A DNA stretch of 42,606 bases from the NCBI GenBank assembly GCA_023441105.1, contig JAEZQX010000188.1, positions 1-42,606 on the forward strand, read 5' to 3'. The position numbers and the translations under genes were made by a program. The notes under the pieces are model-generated. The model saw nothing but the letters and a program-made list of their open reading frames with translations, ran no database searches and was not told where the DNA came from. Positions 15,779 through 23,350 of the stretch are shown here, piece by piece. The DNA comes from Pseudomonadota bacterium. GTDB taxonomy: Bacteria; Pseudomonadota; Gammaproteobacteria; Burkholderiales; Burkholderiaceae. The stretch's first letter is position 1. Each line of letters begins with the position of its first letter.

Positions 15779-16861
15779 CTAGCGCAGCTGGCGGCAGATT
15801 GCCGCGGTCATGTCGCTGCAGGTGGCGCGCCCGCCGAGGTCGCGCGGCACCGTTTCGCCGGCGGCAAGCACCGACTCGACGGCGCGCTCGATGCGCTGCC
15901 CATCCTCCTGCAGCGCCGGGTCGTCATGGCGCTCGGCCAGCCAGCGCAGCATCATCGCGGCAGACAGGATGGTGGCAACCGGACTCGCCAGGTTCTGCCC
16001 TGCGATATCCGGCGCGGAACCGTGTGCCCCCTGGAACAGCCCATGATCGTTGCCCAGCTCCGCCGATGCCGCGATGCCCAGTCCGCCCACCGTGCCCGCG
16101 CCGAGATCGGAGATGATGTCGCCGAACATGTTCTCGGCCACGATCACGTCGTAGAAATCCGGCTTCTTCAGCATGTGGACGGTGATCGCATCGGCATAGG
16201 CGTAGTCGATCTCCACATCGGGGTAGCCGGCCGCCACCTCGGTGCACACGGCCCGGAAGAAGGCATAGGTGCGCAGGATATTGGCCTTGTCGCAGACGGT
16301 GACCCGGTGCCTGCCGTCGCGCGGCGCGCCGTTGCGACGCCTCGTCAGCTCGAAGCAGAAGCGCGCCACGCGTTCGACACCCTTGCGAGTCATCAGCAGG
16401 GTGTCGCTGGCCACCTCGCCGCGCAGGTTCACGCCCCCGCCACGGCTGGCGTAGAGCCCTTCGGTGTTCTCGCGCACGATCACGTAGTCGATCTGCCCCG
16501 GTTCGAAGCCGGACAGCGGCGGACGGACGCCGCGGTAGAGGCGGACGGGCCTTACGTTGGCGTAGAGATCCAGCCGGAAACGCAATTGCAGGTGCAGGTC
16601 ATTGCCCACCTCCGTGCCGTCGGGATAGGTGACGCCCGGCAAGCCTGCGGCGCCGTGCAGGATGGCGTGCGAGCGGCGGCAGGCCTCATAGGTCGCCGCC
16701 GGCAGCACTTCGCCCGTGCGCGCATAGTGGCCGGCGCCGCCGGGGTGCGCCTCGAACCGCAGGCGTTCGCCGCAGGCCTCCTGCAGCACGGCCACGGCGG
16801 ACTGGCAGACTTCCGGTCCGATGCCGTCGCCGTCGATGGTGACGATGTCGTAGGTCTTCAT
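15779..16861 (-). CDS. Isocitrate/isopropylmalate dehydrogenase family protein (tartrate/malate dehydrogenase-like)
   Basis: 360 residues from an ATG at 16861 preceded by GAGGG. Family motifs: GDGIGPE (11-17), the RENTEGLYAS segment that contacts NAD, and the metal/substrate signature NMFGDIISDLGAGTVGGLGIAASAELG (given here as a family signature with Gly-Asp-Ile core). These enzymes oxidise 2-hydroxy acids such as isopropylmalate, D-malate, tartrate or homoisocitrate with decarboxylation. The genome's leuB would normally sit beside leuCD, so this is more likely a catabolic member. It is first in a two-gene leftward operon with the 3-hydroxyisobutyrate-dehydrogenase-like enzyme. Substrate not determined. 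Confidence 0.92.
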   Translation of the reverse strand: MKTYDIVTIDGDGIGPEVCQSAVAVLQEACGERLRFEAHPGGAGHYARTGEVLPAATYEACRRSHAILHGAAGLPGVTYPDGTEVGNDLHLQLRFRLDLYANVRPVRLYRGVRPPLSGFEPGQIDYVIVRENTEGLYASRGGGVNLRGEVASDTLLMTRKGVERVARFCFELTRRRNGAPRDGRHRVTVCDKANILRTYAFFRAVCTEVAAGYPDVEIDYAYADAITVHMLKKPDFYDVIVAENMFGDIISDLGAGTVGGLGIAASAELGNDHGLFQGAHGSAPDIAGQNLASPVATILSAAMMLRWLAERHDDPALQEDGQRIERAVESVLAAGETVPRDLGGRATCSDMTAAICRQLR

Positions 16862-17102
16862 GTTGTCGTGCCCTCGTGGTGGCGGCGAGGGCTGGTTGCT
16901 GGCCCTCGAGCCTATCACGAAGCGCCTGCCGGACCGGTCGGCGCGTGGCACTCCGGTTGCCCTGCCGCGCCCGGGGCTCGACGGAGGTACGGGTGTTGCC
17001 TTTCGACCCTTCGGCCACCCGGCCGGGAAGACTCGCGCTGCGCCTTGCCTGGTCGCGCGGTAGCGCCGGCGGCACCGCCAACCTGTCCACCGTGGAGTAT
17101 CG

Positions 17103-17552
17103 ATGGCACTGCGCTTCGGGCCAGGCGAATTGTTCCGGGCCTGGCTGATGGCCACCGTCTTCAGCGGACTGCCGTCGACGCTGAATGCCCTTGCGACCGG
17201 CGGCGACCCGCTCGAGGCGACCCGCGCCGCCGGTGCCATGATGGTGGCAGCCGACAGCGATCCGGCGGTCCTCCTGATGGCCGCCGGGACCGTGCATGCC
17301 GTCGTGTCGGCGTTCTGGGCGGGGATCTTCGGGGTATTGCTACCCAGGCGGCGGGTTGCTGCCTGGGCCGTGGCCGGCGCCGCAGCGGTCGCCGTCCTCG
17401 ACCTCGGCCTCATCGCACCGCTGTTCTTCCCGTCGGTTGCCGCACTGGCGTTCTGGCCCCAGTTCGCCGACCACCTGATGTGGGGGTTGTTGCTTGGCGC
17501 GACGCTGGGGTATCGTCGGAGGCGACAAGCTAGCGCTTGGCCGCCGGGGTGA
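17103..17552 (+). CDS. Small integral membrane protein of unknown function
   Basis: 149 residues from an ATG with GGAG six bases upstream. I see about four hydrophobic segments: around residues 14-30, 53-80, 86-109 and 115-137, with positively charged ends (LLPRRRV; GYRRRRQ). No catalytic or binding motif is evident, and I do not recognise the family with confidence. Its 3' end overlaps the convergent sugar-dehydrogenase gene by 23 bases. The 241 bases before it (16862-17102) contain no gene that I can support. Confidence 0.75.
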   Translation: MALRFGPGELFRAWLMATVFSGLPSTLNALATGGDPLEATRAAGAMMVAADSDPAVLLMAAGTVHAVVSAFWAGIFGVLLPRRRVAAWAVAGAAAVAVLDLGLIAPLFFPSVAALAFWPQFADHLMWGLLLGATLGYRRRRQASAWPPG

Positions 17553-18825
17553 CCCGCCAGACGATGTTCGACAGGTCATCGCAGACGATGACCGCACCGC
17601 GCGGATCCACCGTCACGCCGACCGGACGGCCACGGGTCTTGCCGTCGTCGCCGCGAAAGCCCGACACGAAATCGACCGGCGGCCCGGCAGGCTTGCCGTC
17701 GCGAAACGGCACGAAGACCACCTTGTAGCCTACCGGATCCGCGCGGTTCCAGCTGCCGTGCTCGCCGACGAAGACGCCGTCGGCAAACTGCTCGCCCATC
17801 TTCTCGTTGGAAAAGGCGACGCCGAGCGCTGCCACATGCGATCCCAGGGAATAGTCGGGCACGATCGCCGACGCGACCTTTTCGGGGTCTTGCGGCCGGA
17901 CGCGGTCGTCCACGTTCTGGCCCCAGTAGCTGTATGGCCAGCCGTAGAAGCCGCCCTCGCGCACCGAGGTGAGGTAGTCGGGCACCAGGTCCGGACCGAT
18001 CTCGTCGCGCTCGTTCACCACCGCCCAGAGCTGGCCGGTGGCGGGCTGGATGGCCAGAGCAGTGGGATTGCGCAGGCCGGTGGCGTAGGGCTTGTGGAAG
18101 CCGGTGCGGGCATCGACCTGCCAGACCAAAGCGCGGTCGACCTCCGCCGTCATCCCGCGCTCGGTGATGTTGCTGTTCGAGCCGATGCCGACGTAGAGGA
18201 CGCTGCCGTCGGCACTGGCGGTCATGGCCTTGGTCCAGTGGTGGTTGATCGCCGATGGCAGGTCGGTAACCTTGACCGGCGGCCCGCCGGCCGTGGTCTG
18301 GCCGTCCTGGTAGTCGAACCGGACCAGCGCGTCCTGGTTGGCGACGTAGATGCTGCCGTCGACGAAGGCGAGGCCATAGGGGGCGTTGAGGTTGTCGGCG
18401 AAGACGGCCTGCAATTCGTACTCGCCGTCGCCGTCCGCATCGCGTAGCAGCGTGAGGCGGTTGCCTCCCTTGACCGGGCTGGTTCCGCGTGCCTTGATGA
18501 GGCCCGCGATCACATCCTTGGGCTTGAGATTCGGCGCGTTGCCGCCGCGGCCCTCGGCCACCAGGATGTCGCCGTTGGGCAGCAGCAGCGTCTGGCGGGG
18601 AATCTTCAAGTTCCTGGCGATGGCCTTGATCTCGTAGCCTTGCGGGACCACCGGCTGCCGCTCGCCCCATTCGGCCGGCTCGGCGATGGTCATGTTGGGC
18701 AGGATGCCGCGCTGCGGCTGCGGAAGCTCGGGATTGGCGCCGTATTGCGGTGGCCGTGGTTCGCTGTTGCAGGCGCCCAGCAAGGTCGCCATCGCGAGCA
18801 TTGCAAGCAGACCGCCGCGCCTCAT
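17530..18825 (-). CDS. PQQ-type sugar dehydrogenase / sorbosone dehydrogenase family lipoprotein
   Basis: 431 residues from an ATG at 18825 that overlaps the upstream stop (ATGA). The signal peptide ends in the lipobox LLGAC, so the protein is probably a periplasmic lipoprotein. The body is a six-bladed beta-propeller typical of soluble glucose/sorbosone dehydrogenases: PRQTLLLPNGDILVAEGRG, NLNAPYGLAF, GLRNPTALAI, NERDEIGPDLVPDYL, EGGFYGWPYSYWGQN, FVGEHGSWNR and GRPVGVTVDPRGAVIVCDD. Such enzymes oxidise aldoses or sorbosone with PQQ and pass electrons to the respiratory chain. It is coupled to a DUF2231 membrane protein, a common pairing. Substrate not determined. Confidence 0.9.
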   Translation of the reverse strand: MRRGGLLAMLAMATLLGACNSEPRPPQYGANPELPQPQRGILPNMTIAEPAEWGERQPVVPQGYEIKAIARNLKIPRQTLLLPNGDILVAEGRGGNAPNLKPKDVIAGLIKARGTSPVKGGNRLTLLRDADGDGEYELQAVFADNLNAPYGLAFVDGSIYVANQDALVRFDYQDGQTTAGGPPVKVTDLPSAINHHWTKAMTASADGSVLYVGIGSNSNITERGMTAEVDRALVWQVDARTGFHKPYATGLRNPTALAIQPATGQLWAVVNERDEIGPDLVPDYLTSVREGGFYGWPYSYWGQNVDDRVRPQDPEKVASAIVPDYSLGSHVAALGVAFSNEKMGEQFADGVFVGEHGSWNRADPVGYKVVFVPFRDGKPAGPPVDFVSGFRGDDGKTRGRPVGVTVDPRGAVIVCDDLSNIVWRVTPAAKR

Positions 18826-19253
18826 GTCAGCCTCCGGGCGCTGCGCGGCGCTCTGAAGCCCAGCCAGGTGGCCACGCAAGCCAGCACGACGACGATCAGC
18901 GACATCGCCAGGCCGGCCGGCATGCTCGCCCAGGCGTCCCGTGCATGCAGCAGGGCATTGAAGAACCCGACCACCCAGGTCACCAGCAACACCGCGAGGT
19001 AAGGCACTGCACCCCGGGCACGACGATCGGCGCGGAACAGGTCGACGATGGCGAAGACCAGCGCGAGACCGCCAAGCACCAGCCCTCCCGCGACCAGCCA
19101 GGAGGCAAAGTTGTTCCACTGGATCTCGTAGGTCCTGGAATAGGCGATGTCGCTGAGCGCGGCGCCAAGGAACAGCGGCAGCGCGCCGGCCAGCAGCACC
19201 GCATGAAGCGGATGAATGGGGGTGGAATGACGATGGTCGATGGGGATGGTCAC
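18822..19253 (-). CDS. DUF2231 family membrane protein
   Basis: About 143 residues from a GTG at 19253; an in-frame TTG at 19316 and another GTG between them are also possible, as no start has a strong ribosome site. The IHPLHAVLLAGALPLFLGAALSD stretch (given to its Asp) and the WNNFASWLVAGG segment are typical of DUF2231. Four membrane helices can be traced. The family is often encoded with sorbosone dehydrogenase proteins, and its stop overlaps the start of that gene here, so it may be a membrane partner or quinone-side anchor. That role is inferred. Confidence 0.85.
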   Translation of the reverse strand: MTIPIDHRHSTPIHPLHAVLLAGALPLFLGAALSDIAYSRTYEIQWNNFASWLVAGGLVLGGLALVFAIVDLFRADRRARGAVPYLAVLLVTWVVGFFNALLHARDAWASMPAGLAMSLIVVVLACVATWLGFRAPRSARRLT

Positions 19254-19380
19254 GAGGGGATCTTCGGGCGGCAGGTGATGCACGGGAGCGGCGTGAGCGA
19301 CAGCCCCCGCAAGCAACGTGCCCTGCAGGATCCGTGTCGATTGCGTGGCCGGCTGCCGATGAGTTGGCGGCGGCGGTTCG

Positions 19381-20235
19381 CTAGGCAGGAGTCTTGGCTG
19401 GATCTGGAAGAGCCAGGAACGCCAGGACTTCCCGGTTCCAGTCTTCCGCGTGCTCGATCATCGGGTAGTGGCCGCAGCGATCATAGGCCACGAGACGCGC
19501 CGCCGGCATCCGTGCGACGGCCTCGCTGGCTGCCGCAAGGGTTCCTCCCGGATCCTGCTCGCCCCAGAAGACCAGCGTCGGCACGGCGATCTCGGCGAGG
19601 CGATGCAGGATGCGATAGCGTCGGAAACGCTCGAGGTCGCGCATCTCCGCGATCGTGCTGTCCCAACACGCACGAGCCCATGGCTGCGCATAGCTGTGGG
19701 CGGCAATCATCGGGAGTTCCGGCGGAATCAGGGACGGATCGAAGAAGTTGAAGGCAAGGCGATCGCGCCACATGGCCGGCGTCAGGCGGGTGACGTCGGC
19801 ATTGAAGACGGCGCCCGGGTTGGAGATCTGCGCGGCAAACTGGGCTTCGGAGTTGAAACTGGATCCGCTGCCGTTGATCACCAGTTGGCTGATCCGGTCC
19901 CGCGCAGCGAAATAGCATTGGATCGCGAGTAGCGCGCCGTAGGAGCTCGCGCAGATCGCGAAGCGGGAGAACTCCAGGACGTCCGCGATGCGCAGCAGGT
20001 GCCGGATCTTGGCGGGCACATCCGGCTGGGCGCCTCCCGCAGGGCAGGTGAACCCATGGCCCAGCAGATCCACCGAGACGACCCGCCGATCGCGCGCCAG
20101 CGCGTCGATGTTCCGCAGCCAGACCTCGGCAGTGAGCGCAATGCCGTGGACCATCAGCAGCGGAGGTGCCTCCGGATCGCCTGCCTCGATGACGCGGGAA
20201 GCGGTGCCGTCGACGTCCAAGTATCGATAACGCAT
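19381..20235 (-). CDS. Alpha/beta hydrolase (meta-cleavage/NicD-like size class) under the TetR operator
   Basis: 284 residues. The oxyanion segment MVHGIALTAEVW, nucleophile elbow ASSYG (Ser98), acid D228 in FWGEQDPGG and H256 in CGHYPMIEH give a complete catalytic triad. The first Gly of the usual G-x-S-x-G elbow is Ala96. It lies leftward of tetR and in the same direction, but has its own copy of the palindrome TATACGATCGTATA ten bases before its ATG, so it belongs to the Rieske/formamidase regulon. It could hydrolyse an ester, a ring-cleavage product or an N-acyl bond. No clear Shine-Dalgarno precedes the ATG. Confidence 0.92.
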   Translation of the reverse strand: MRYRYLDVDGTASRVIEAGDPEAPPLLMVHGIALTAEVWLRNIDALARDRRVVSVDLLGHGFTCPAGGAQPDVPAKIRHLLRIADVLEFSRFAICASSYGALLAIQCYFAARDRISQLVINGSGSSFNSEAQFAAQISNPGAVFNADVTRLTPAMWRDRLAFNFFDPSLIPPELPMIAAHSYAQPWARACWDSTIAEMRDLERFRRYRILHRLAEIAVPTLVFWGEQDPGGTLAAASEAVARMPAARLVAYDRCGHYPMIEHAEDWNREVLAFLALPDPAKTPA

Positions 20236-20245
20236 CCCGGTACTC

Positions 20246-20259
20246 TATACGATCGTATA
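20246..20259. promoter_or_regulatory. TetR-type operator 1, palindrome TATACGATCGTATA
   Basis: A perfect 14-bp palindrome, part of an identical 16-bp CTATACGATCGTATAA shared with operator 2. It lies 10 bases before the hydrolase ATG. On the minus strand it is flanked by TTGCAG and, 17 nt later, TAGAGT, so bound repressor would cover the promoter spacer. Start of transcription would fall at or next to the ATG. Confidence 0.85.
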
Positions 20260-20326
20260 ACTGCCTGCAACGGACATGCCGCGGGTTGCTCGATCCGGGC
20301 TCGATGTGCCGCCGACCATCGGCAGC

Positions 20327-21004
20327 TCACCCTGTCAGCTTCTGGTTCAGCATGTCCATGACGTGCTCGATCATCTTGCGCACCTGGATGCGCCTCGCCG
20401 AAAGGCTCAATTCGACCCAGATCCCCTTGAACAAGGCCATCACGAGCACCGTCAGCGTGCGGCAGTCTGCCTCCGCGCGATTGGCCCGCGCGACATCCTC
20501 GATGACACGCCGCAACTGAGCCTCGAACCGCTCGTAGATGCGGTCATGAACCTGCCTGACCGTTTCGTTGCGATGGGCGAGTCCCCAGAACACGAACCGG
20601 TTCATGACGTAGTCGGGCTCGCGTGCATCGGGATTGAGGCTCGCGGTGACGAACGCCCGAAGTCGCGACTGCGGATCACTTCCGGCGCCGGCAAGCGCGT
20701 GCTGGATCTGCACCTGGATCTGGTCGGAGAGGTACTGGAGCGTGGCAGCCAGCAGTTCATCCTTGGAATTGAAGTGGTGGCGCACCATGCCCAGCGAAAG
20801 CCCGGCTTCATCGGCGATGTTGCGCACGCTCGTCTCCGACGCCCCGTCGCGCGCCAGGCAGCGGCAGGTCGCCCGGATGAGCTCGAGTTGCCGGATGTCG
20901 GGTTTCTTCTTCGAGAAAGTCCTGCGCTGGGCGGTGGCGCGTTGCTTGGGCGGGCGGTGTTCCGTCATGTCGATGTCGTCGCGGACCGGGATGGTTGGCA
21001 TCAT
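20327..21004 (-). CDS. TetR family transcriptional regulator
   Basis: 225 residues from the ATG at 21004; ATGs at 21001 and 20968 are alternatives, none with a good ribosome site. After a basic N-terminal tail (PPKQRATAQRRTFSKKKPD) comes the TetR helix-turn-helix: ATCRCLARDGASETSVRNIA (helix 1-2), then DEAGLSLGMVRHHFNSKDELL (recognition helix with HHF). The C-terminal ligand domain is all-helical. The gene is divergent from the Rieske oxygenase operon; one palindrome lies between them and an identical one lies before the hydrolase downstream. It is therefore the likely repressor of both units and of itself. Ligand unknown. Confidence 0.95.
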   Translation of the reverse strand: MMPTIPVRDDIDMTEHRPPKQRATAQRRTFSKKKPDIRQLELIRATCRCLARDGASETSVRNIADEAGLSLGMVRHHFNSKDELLAATLQYLSDQIQVQIQHALAGAGSDPQSRLRAFVTASLNPDAREPDYVMNRFVFWGLAHRNETVRQVHDRIYERFEAQLRRVIEDVARANRAEADCRTLTVLVMALFKGIWVELSLSARRIQVRKMIEHVMDMLNQKLTG

Positions 21005-21025
21005 TGTGCGCCACTGGACGTACGC

Positions 21026-21039
21026 TATACGATCGTATA
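21026..21039. promoter_or_regulatory. TetR-type operator 2, palindrome TATACGATCGTATA
   Basis: Identical to operator 1 and located between the divergent tetR and Rieske oxygenase genes. Its right half merges into TATAAA (21036-21041), a good -10 box for the rightward operon, so repressor binding should block that promoter and probably tetR as well. Confidence 0.85.
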
Positions 21040-21043
21040 AAGT

Positions 21044-21067
21044 CGTTGCATCAAGCTTGTTGCAACG
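21044..21067. repeat. Near-perfect 24-bp palindrome in the Rieske leader
   Basis: Arms CGTTGCA and TGCAACG enclose the palindrome CAAGCTTG, with one mismatched T on each side. It begins four bases after the TetR operator and ends 16 bases before the Rieske ATG. It could be a second operator, or in RNA a 5'-leader hairpin close to the ribosome site. Confidence 0.6.
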
Positions 21068-21083
21068 CGAGGCGCCGATCGAC

Positions 21084-22259
21084 ATGACCCAACTGGCAAC
21101 CACTCAGCCCGACCCTGTGAACCCTGCTGACTCCGGGCTCGGAGCGCGCATCACCCGGGCGGACCTGCTGGCCTCGCGACACCTGCCCGGCGACATCTAT
21201 GCCTCGGCCGAGCTCCATGCGCGGGAGCTCGAGACCTACTTCCTTCGCGACTGGCTGTTCGTCGGACGCGAGGAGCAATTCGCCAATCCGGGCGACTACG
21301 CGACGCGGCGGCTCCTGGGCCGCCCGATCATCATCGCCCGCGACAAGCAGGGCCAGCTCGGCGCCTTCTACAACATGTGTCGTCACCGGGGCGTCGAGGT
21401 GGCCGAGGGTAGCGGTAACGCGCGCTTTTTCCGCTGTCCTTATCACGGTTGGACCTACGATCTCGCCGGTCAGTTGACCGGCGCGGCCTACATGAAGGAC
21501 TCCCAGGGATTCGATCCCTCGAATTGCCGGCTGCCGCGGATCCACCTGGAAAACTGGCGCGGGAACCTCTTCATCTGCTTCGCGCAGGAGCCAAGGCCTT
21601 TCGCGGAGGCGATCGCCGAGTTCGAGGGCGACTTTGCCGTGCTGCAAAGCGAGCGCTGCAGGCTTGCCGACGAGACCGTCTTCCGTCTCAACTGCAACTG
21701 GAAGTTCTTCCATGAAAACCTCATGGACTTCTATCACGTCGGGGTGCTGCATTCGAAGACCTTCGGACGCTTCTTCTCCTGGAGCAACGACAACGTTTCC
21801 CTGCGGCCGGGCGGTGGGCTGACCATCCGCTACGATGCCGCGCCGTCGACGCCGGAAGGCAAGGCATTGTTCGGCAAGGCACCCTGGCTCGAGGAGCAGG
21901 AGCACAAGTTCGCGATGACCGGCTACCTGCCGCCGAACTTGACGCTGTTCGCCAGGATCGACTGCGTCAAGTTGATGCAGGCGTGGCCGATCGGGGTCGA
22001 TGCCTGCGAGGTGCGGATCTATCTGCTGTTCCCCGAGCCATTCTTCGCGGATCCGGACTTCAAGGCCAAGCTGGCGGTCTACAAGGGCTACCAGGCGCAG
22101 ATCTACGAGGAGGATCGCTCGATGATCGAGTCGATGCAGAAGGCGATGGCGCTGCCGTTCTACGATCCGGGACGGATGTCGATCATGGAGAAGCCGATCC
22201 ATCATTTCCTGATCTCGTACCTGGACCGCATGTTCGGGCCGGCACCCGCTCAGGTCTGA
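21084..22259 (+). CDS. Rieske non-haem iron oxygenase, alpha subunit
   Basis: 391 residues from the ATG at 21084 (GAGG eleven bases upstream). The Rieske [2Fe-2S] ligands are C99-x-H101 and C118-x2-H121. The catalytic domain has ENLMDFYHVGVLH with D215 (inter-subunit electron bridge) and iron ligands H218 and H223; the third ligand is probably an Asp in the YEEDRSMIESMQ segment. The layout resembles GbcA, carnitine and aromatic-acid oxygenases that take electrons from a VanB-type reductase, encoded two bases downstream. The reaction could be ring hydroxylation or N-/O-dealkylation. First gene of the TetR-controlled operon that ends with the formamidase-like gene. Confidence 0.95.
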   Translation: MTQLATTQPDPVNPADSGLGARITRADLLASRHLPGDIYASAELHARELETYFLRDWLFVGREEQFANPGDYATRRLLGRPIIIARDKQGQLGAFYNMCRHRGVEVAEGSGNARFFRCPYHGWTYDLAGQLTGAAYMKDSQGFDPSNCRLPRIHLENWRGNLFICFAQEPRPFAEAIAEFEGDFAVLQSERCRLADETVFRLNCNWKFFHENLMDFYHVGVLHSKTFGRFFSWSNDNVSLRPGGGLTIRYDAAPSTPEGKALFGKAPWLEEQEHKFAMTGYLPPNLTLFARIDCVKLMQAWPIGVDACEVRIYLLFPEPFFADPDFKAKLAVYKGYQAQIYEEDRSMIESMQKAMALPFYDPGRMSIMEKPIHHFLISYLDRMFGPAPAQV

Positions 22260-22261
22260 CG

Positions 22262-23290
22262 ATGGCAGGTGCGCTGCGGGTCCGGACGGTGCGGACGGAG
22301 GCGATCGACGTCGTCTCCGTCGAGCTGGAGGACGCCCAGGGTGATCCCCTGCGGCTCGCCACCCCGGGTGCGCACCTGCGACTGGTGCTGGCCGATGGTG
22401 TCGTACGCCAGTACACGCTTTGCAACGGACCGGCGGATCGGGAGGTCTACCGGATTGCGGTCAAGCGCGAGGCGCAGTCACGGGGCGGATCGGCCGCCAT
22501 CCATGCCCTGAGGCCAGGAGACCAGATCGGCTATGACGGCCCCTTCAATCATTTCGAGGTCGACTGGTCCCGGCCTCACCTGATCCTGGCGGCTGCCGGT
22601 ATCGGCATCACGCCGATCCTGAGCATGGCCCGCCATGCGGGCGCGCGCGGCCACTCCTTCGAGATGCACTACTTCGTCCGAAGTGAATCGCATGCCGCAT
22701 TCCTGGCGACGCTGCGTGCCGAGGCGGGCGAGCGCCTCTGCGTGCATGCCGGGCTGGAGCCGGATGCGGTTGCCGTGCAGCTTCGGCGGATGCTGTCGGC
22801 GCAACCTGCCGGTTCGGCACTCTATCTCTGCGGGCCATCCCGCTTCATGTCCGCTGCAAGAGCGATCGCAGCGGAATCTCCCGGCATTGCCGCGGTTCAT
22901 TCGGAGTCGTTCGCTGCCGAGCTGCCCACCGAGCGCATTGCCGTTTCGGGACGATCGCCGGCCGCAGCGCCGGGCGAGCCGGCGCCGGCGGGGCAGGGCG
23001 ATGCGCCAGGATCTCCGGCCAGTCCGGCCTTCCGGGTGCGGCTGGCGCGCAGCGGCGGCGAGTACGAGGTGCCGCCCGAGCGCACCATCCTCGAGGTGCT
23101 GGAAGCAGCCGGTGTGGATGTCCTGTGCTCCTGCCGCGGTGGCGTCTGCGGCATGTGTGTCACCGAGGTCCTCGAAGGTGAGCCCGAGCACCGCGACGAT
23201 TTCCTCAGCGACGCCAGCAAGGAGCAAGGCCAACTGATGGCGATCTGCGTCTCGCGCTCCCGCCATCCGTTGCTGGTCCTCGATCTCTGA
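22262..23290 (+). CDS. Oxygenase reductase, VanB/phthalate dioxygenase reductase type (flavin, NAD, C-terminal 2Fe-2S)
   Basis: 342 residues. The flavin-binding motif is RQYTLCNGP (49-57), the NAD-binding motif GIGITPILSMA (113-123) and the C-terminal plant-type ferredoxin domain has C291-x4-C296-x2-C299 and C329. An unusually Pro/Ala/Gly-rich linker (about 230-256) joins the two parts. It passes electrons from NAD(P)H to the Rieske oxygenase encoded 2 bases upstream. The order flavin-NAD-ferredoxin is that of class IA reductases such as VanB, so no separate ferredoxin is needed. Confidence 0.95.
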   Translation: MAGALRVRTVRTEAIDVVSVELEDAQGDPLRLATPGAHLRLVLADGVVRQYTLCNGPADREVYRIAVKREAQSRGGSAAIHALRPGDQIGYDGPFNHFEVDWSRPHLILAAAGIGITPILSMARHAGARGHSFEMHYFVRSESHAAFLATLRAEAGERLCVHAGLEPDAVAVQLRRMLSAQPAGSALYLCGPSRFMSAARAIAAESPGIAAVHSESFAAELPTERIAVSGRSPAAAPGEPAPAGQGDAPGSPASPAFRVRLARSGGEYEVPPERTILEVLEAAGVDVLCSCRGGVCGMCVTEVLEGEPEHRDDFLSDASKEQGQLMAICVSRSRHPLLVLDL

Positions 23291-23350
23291 AGCGGCCGGC
23301 GCTTCGTTCGCTACTGCCATTCCGTCCACCCCACATCCAAGGAAACGGTC

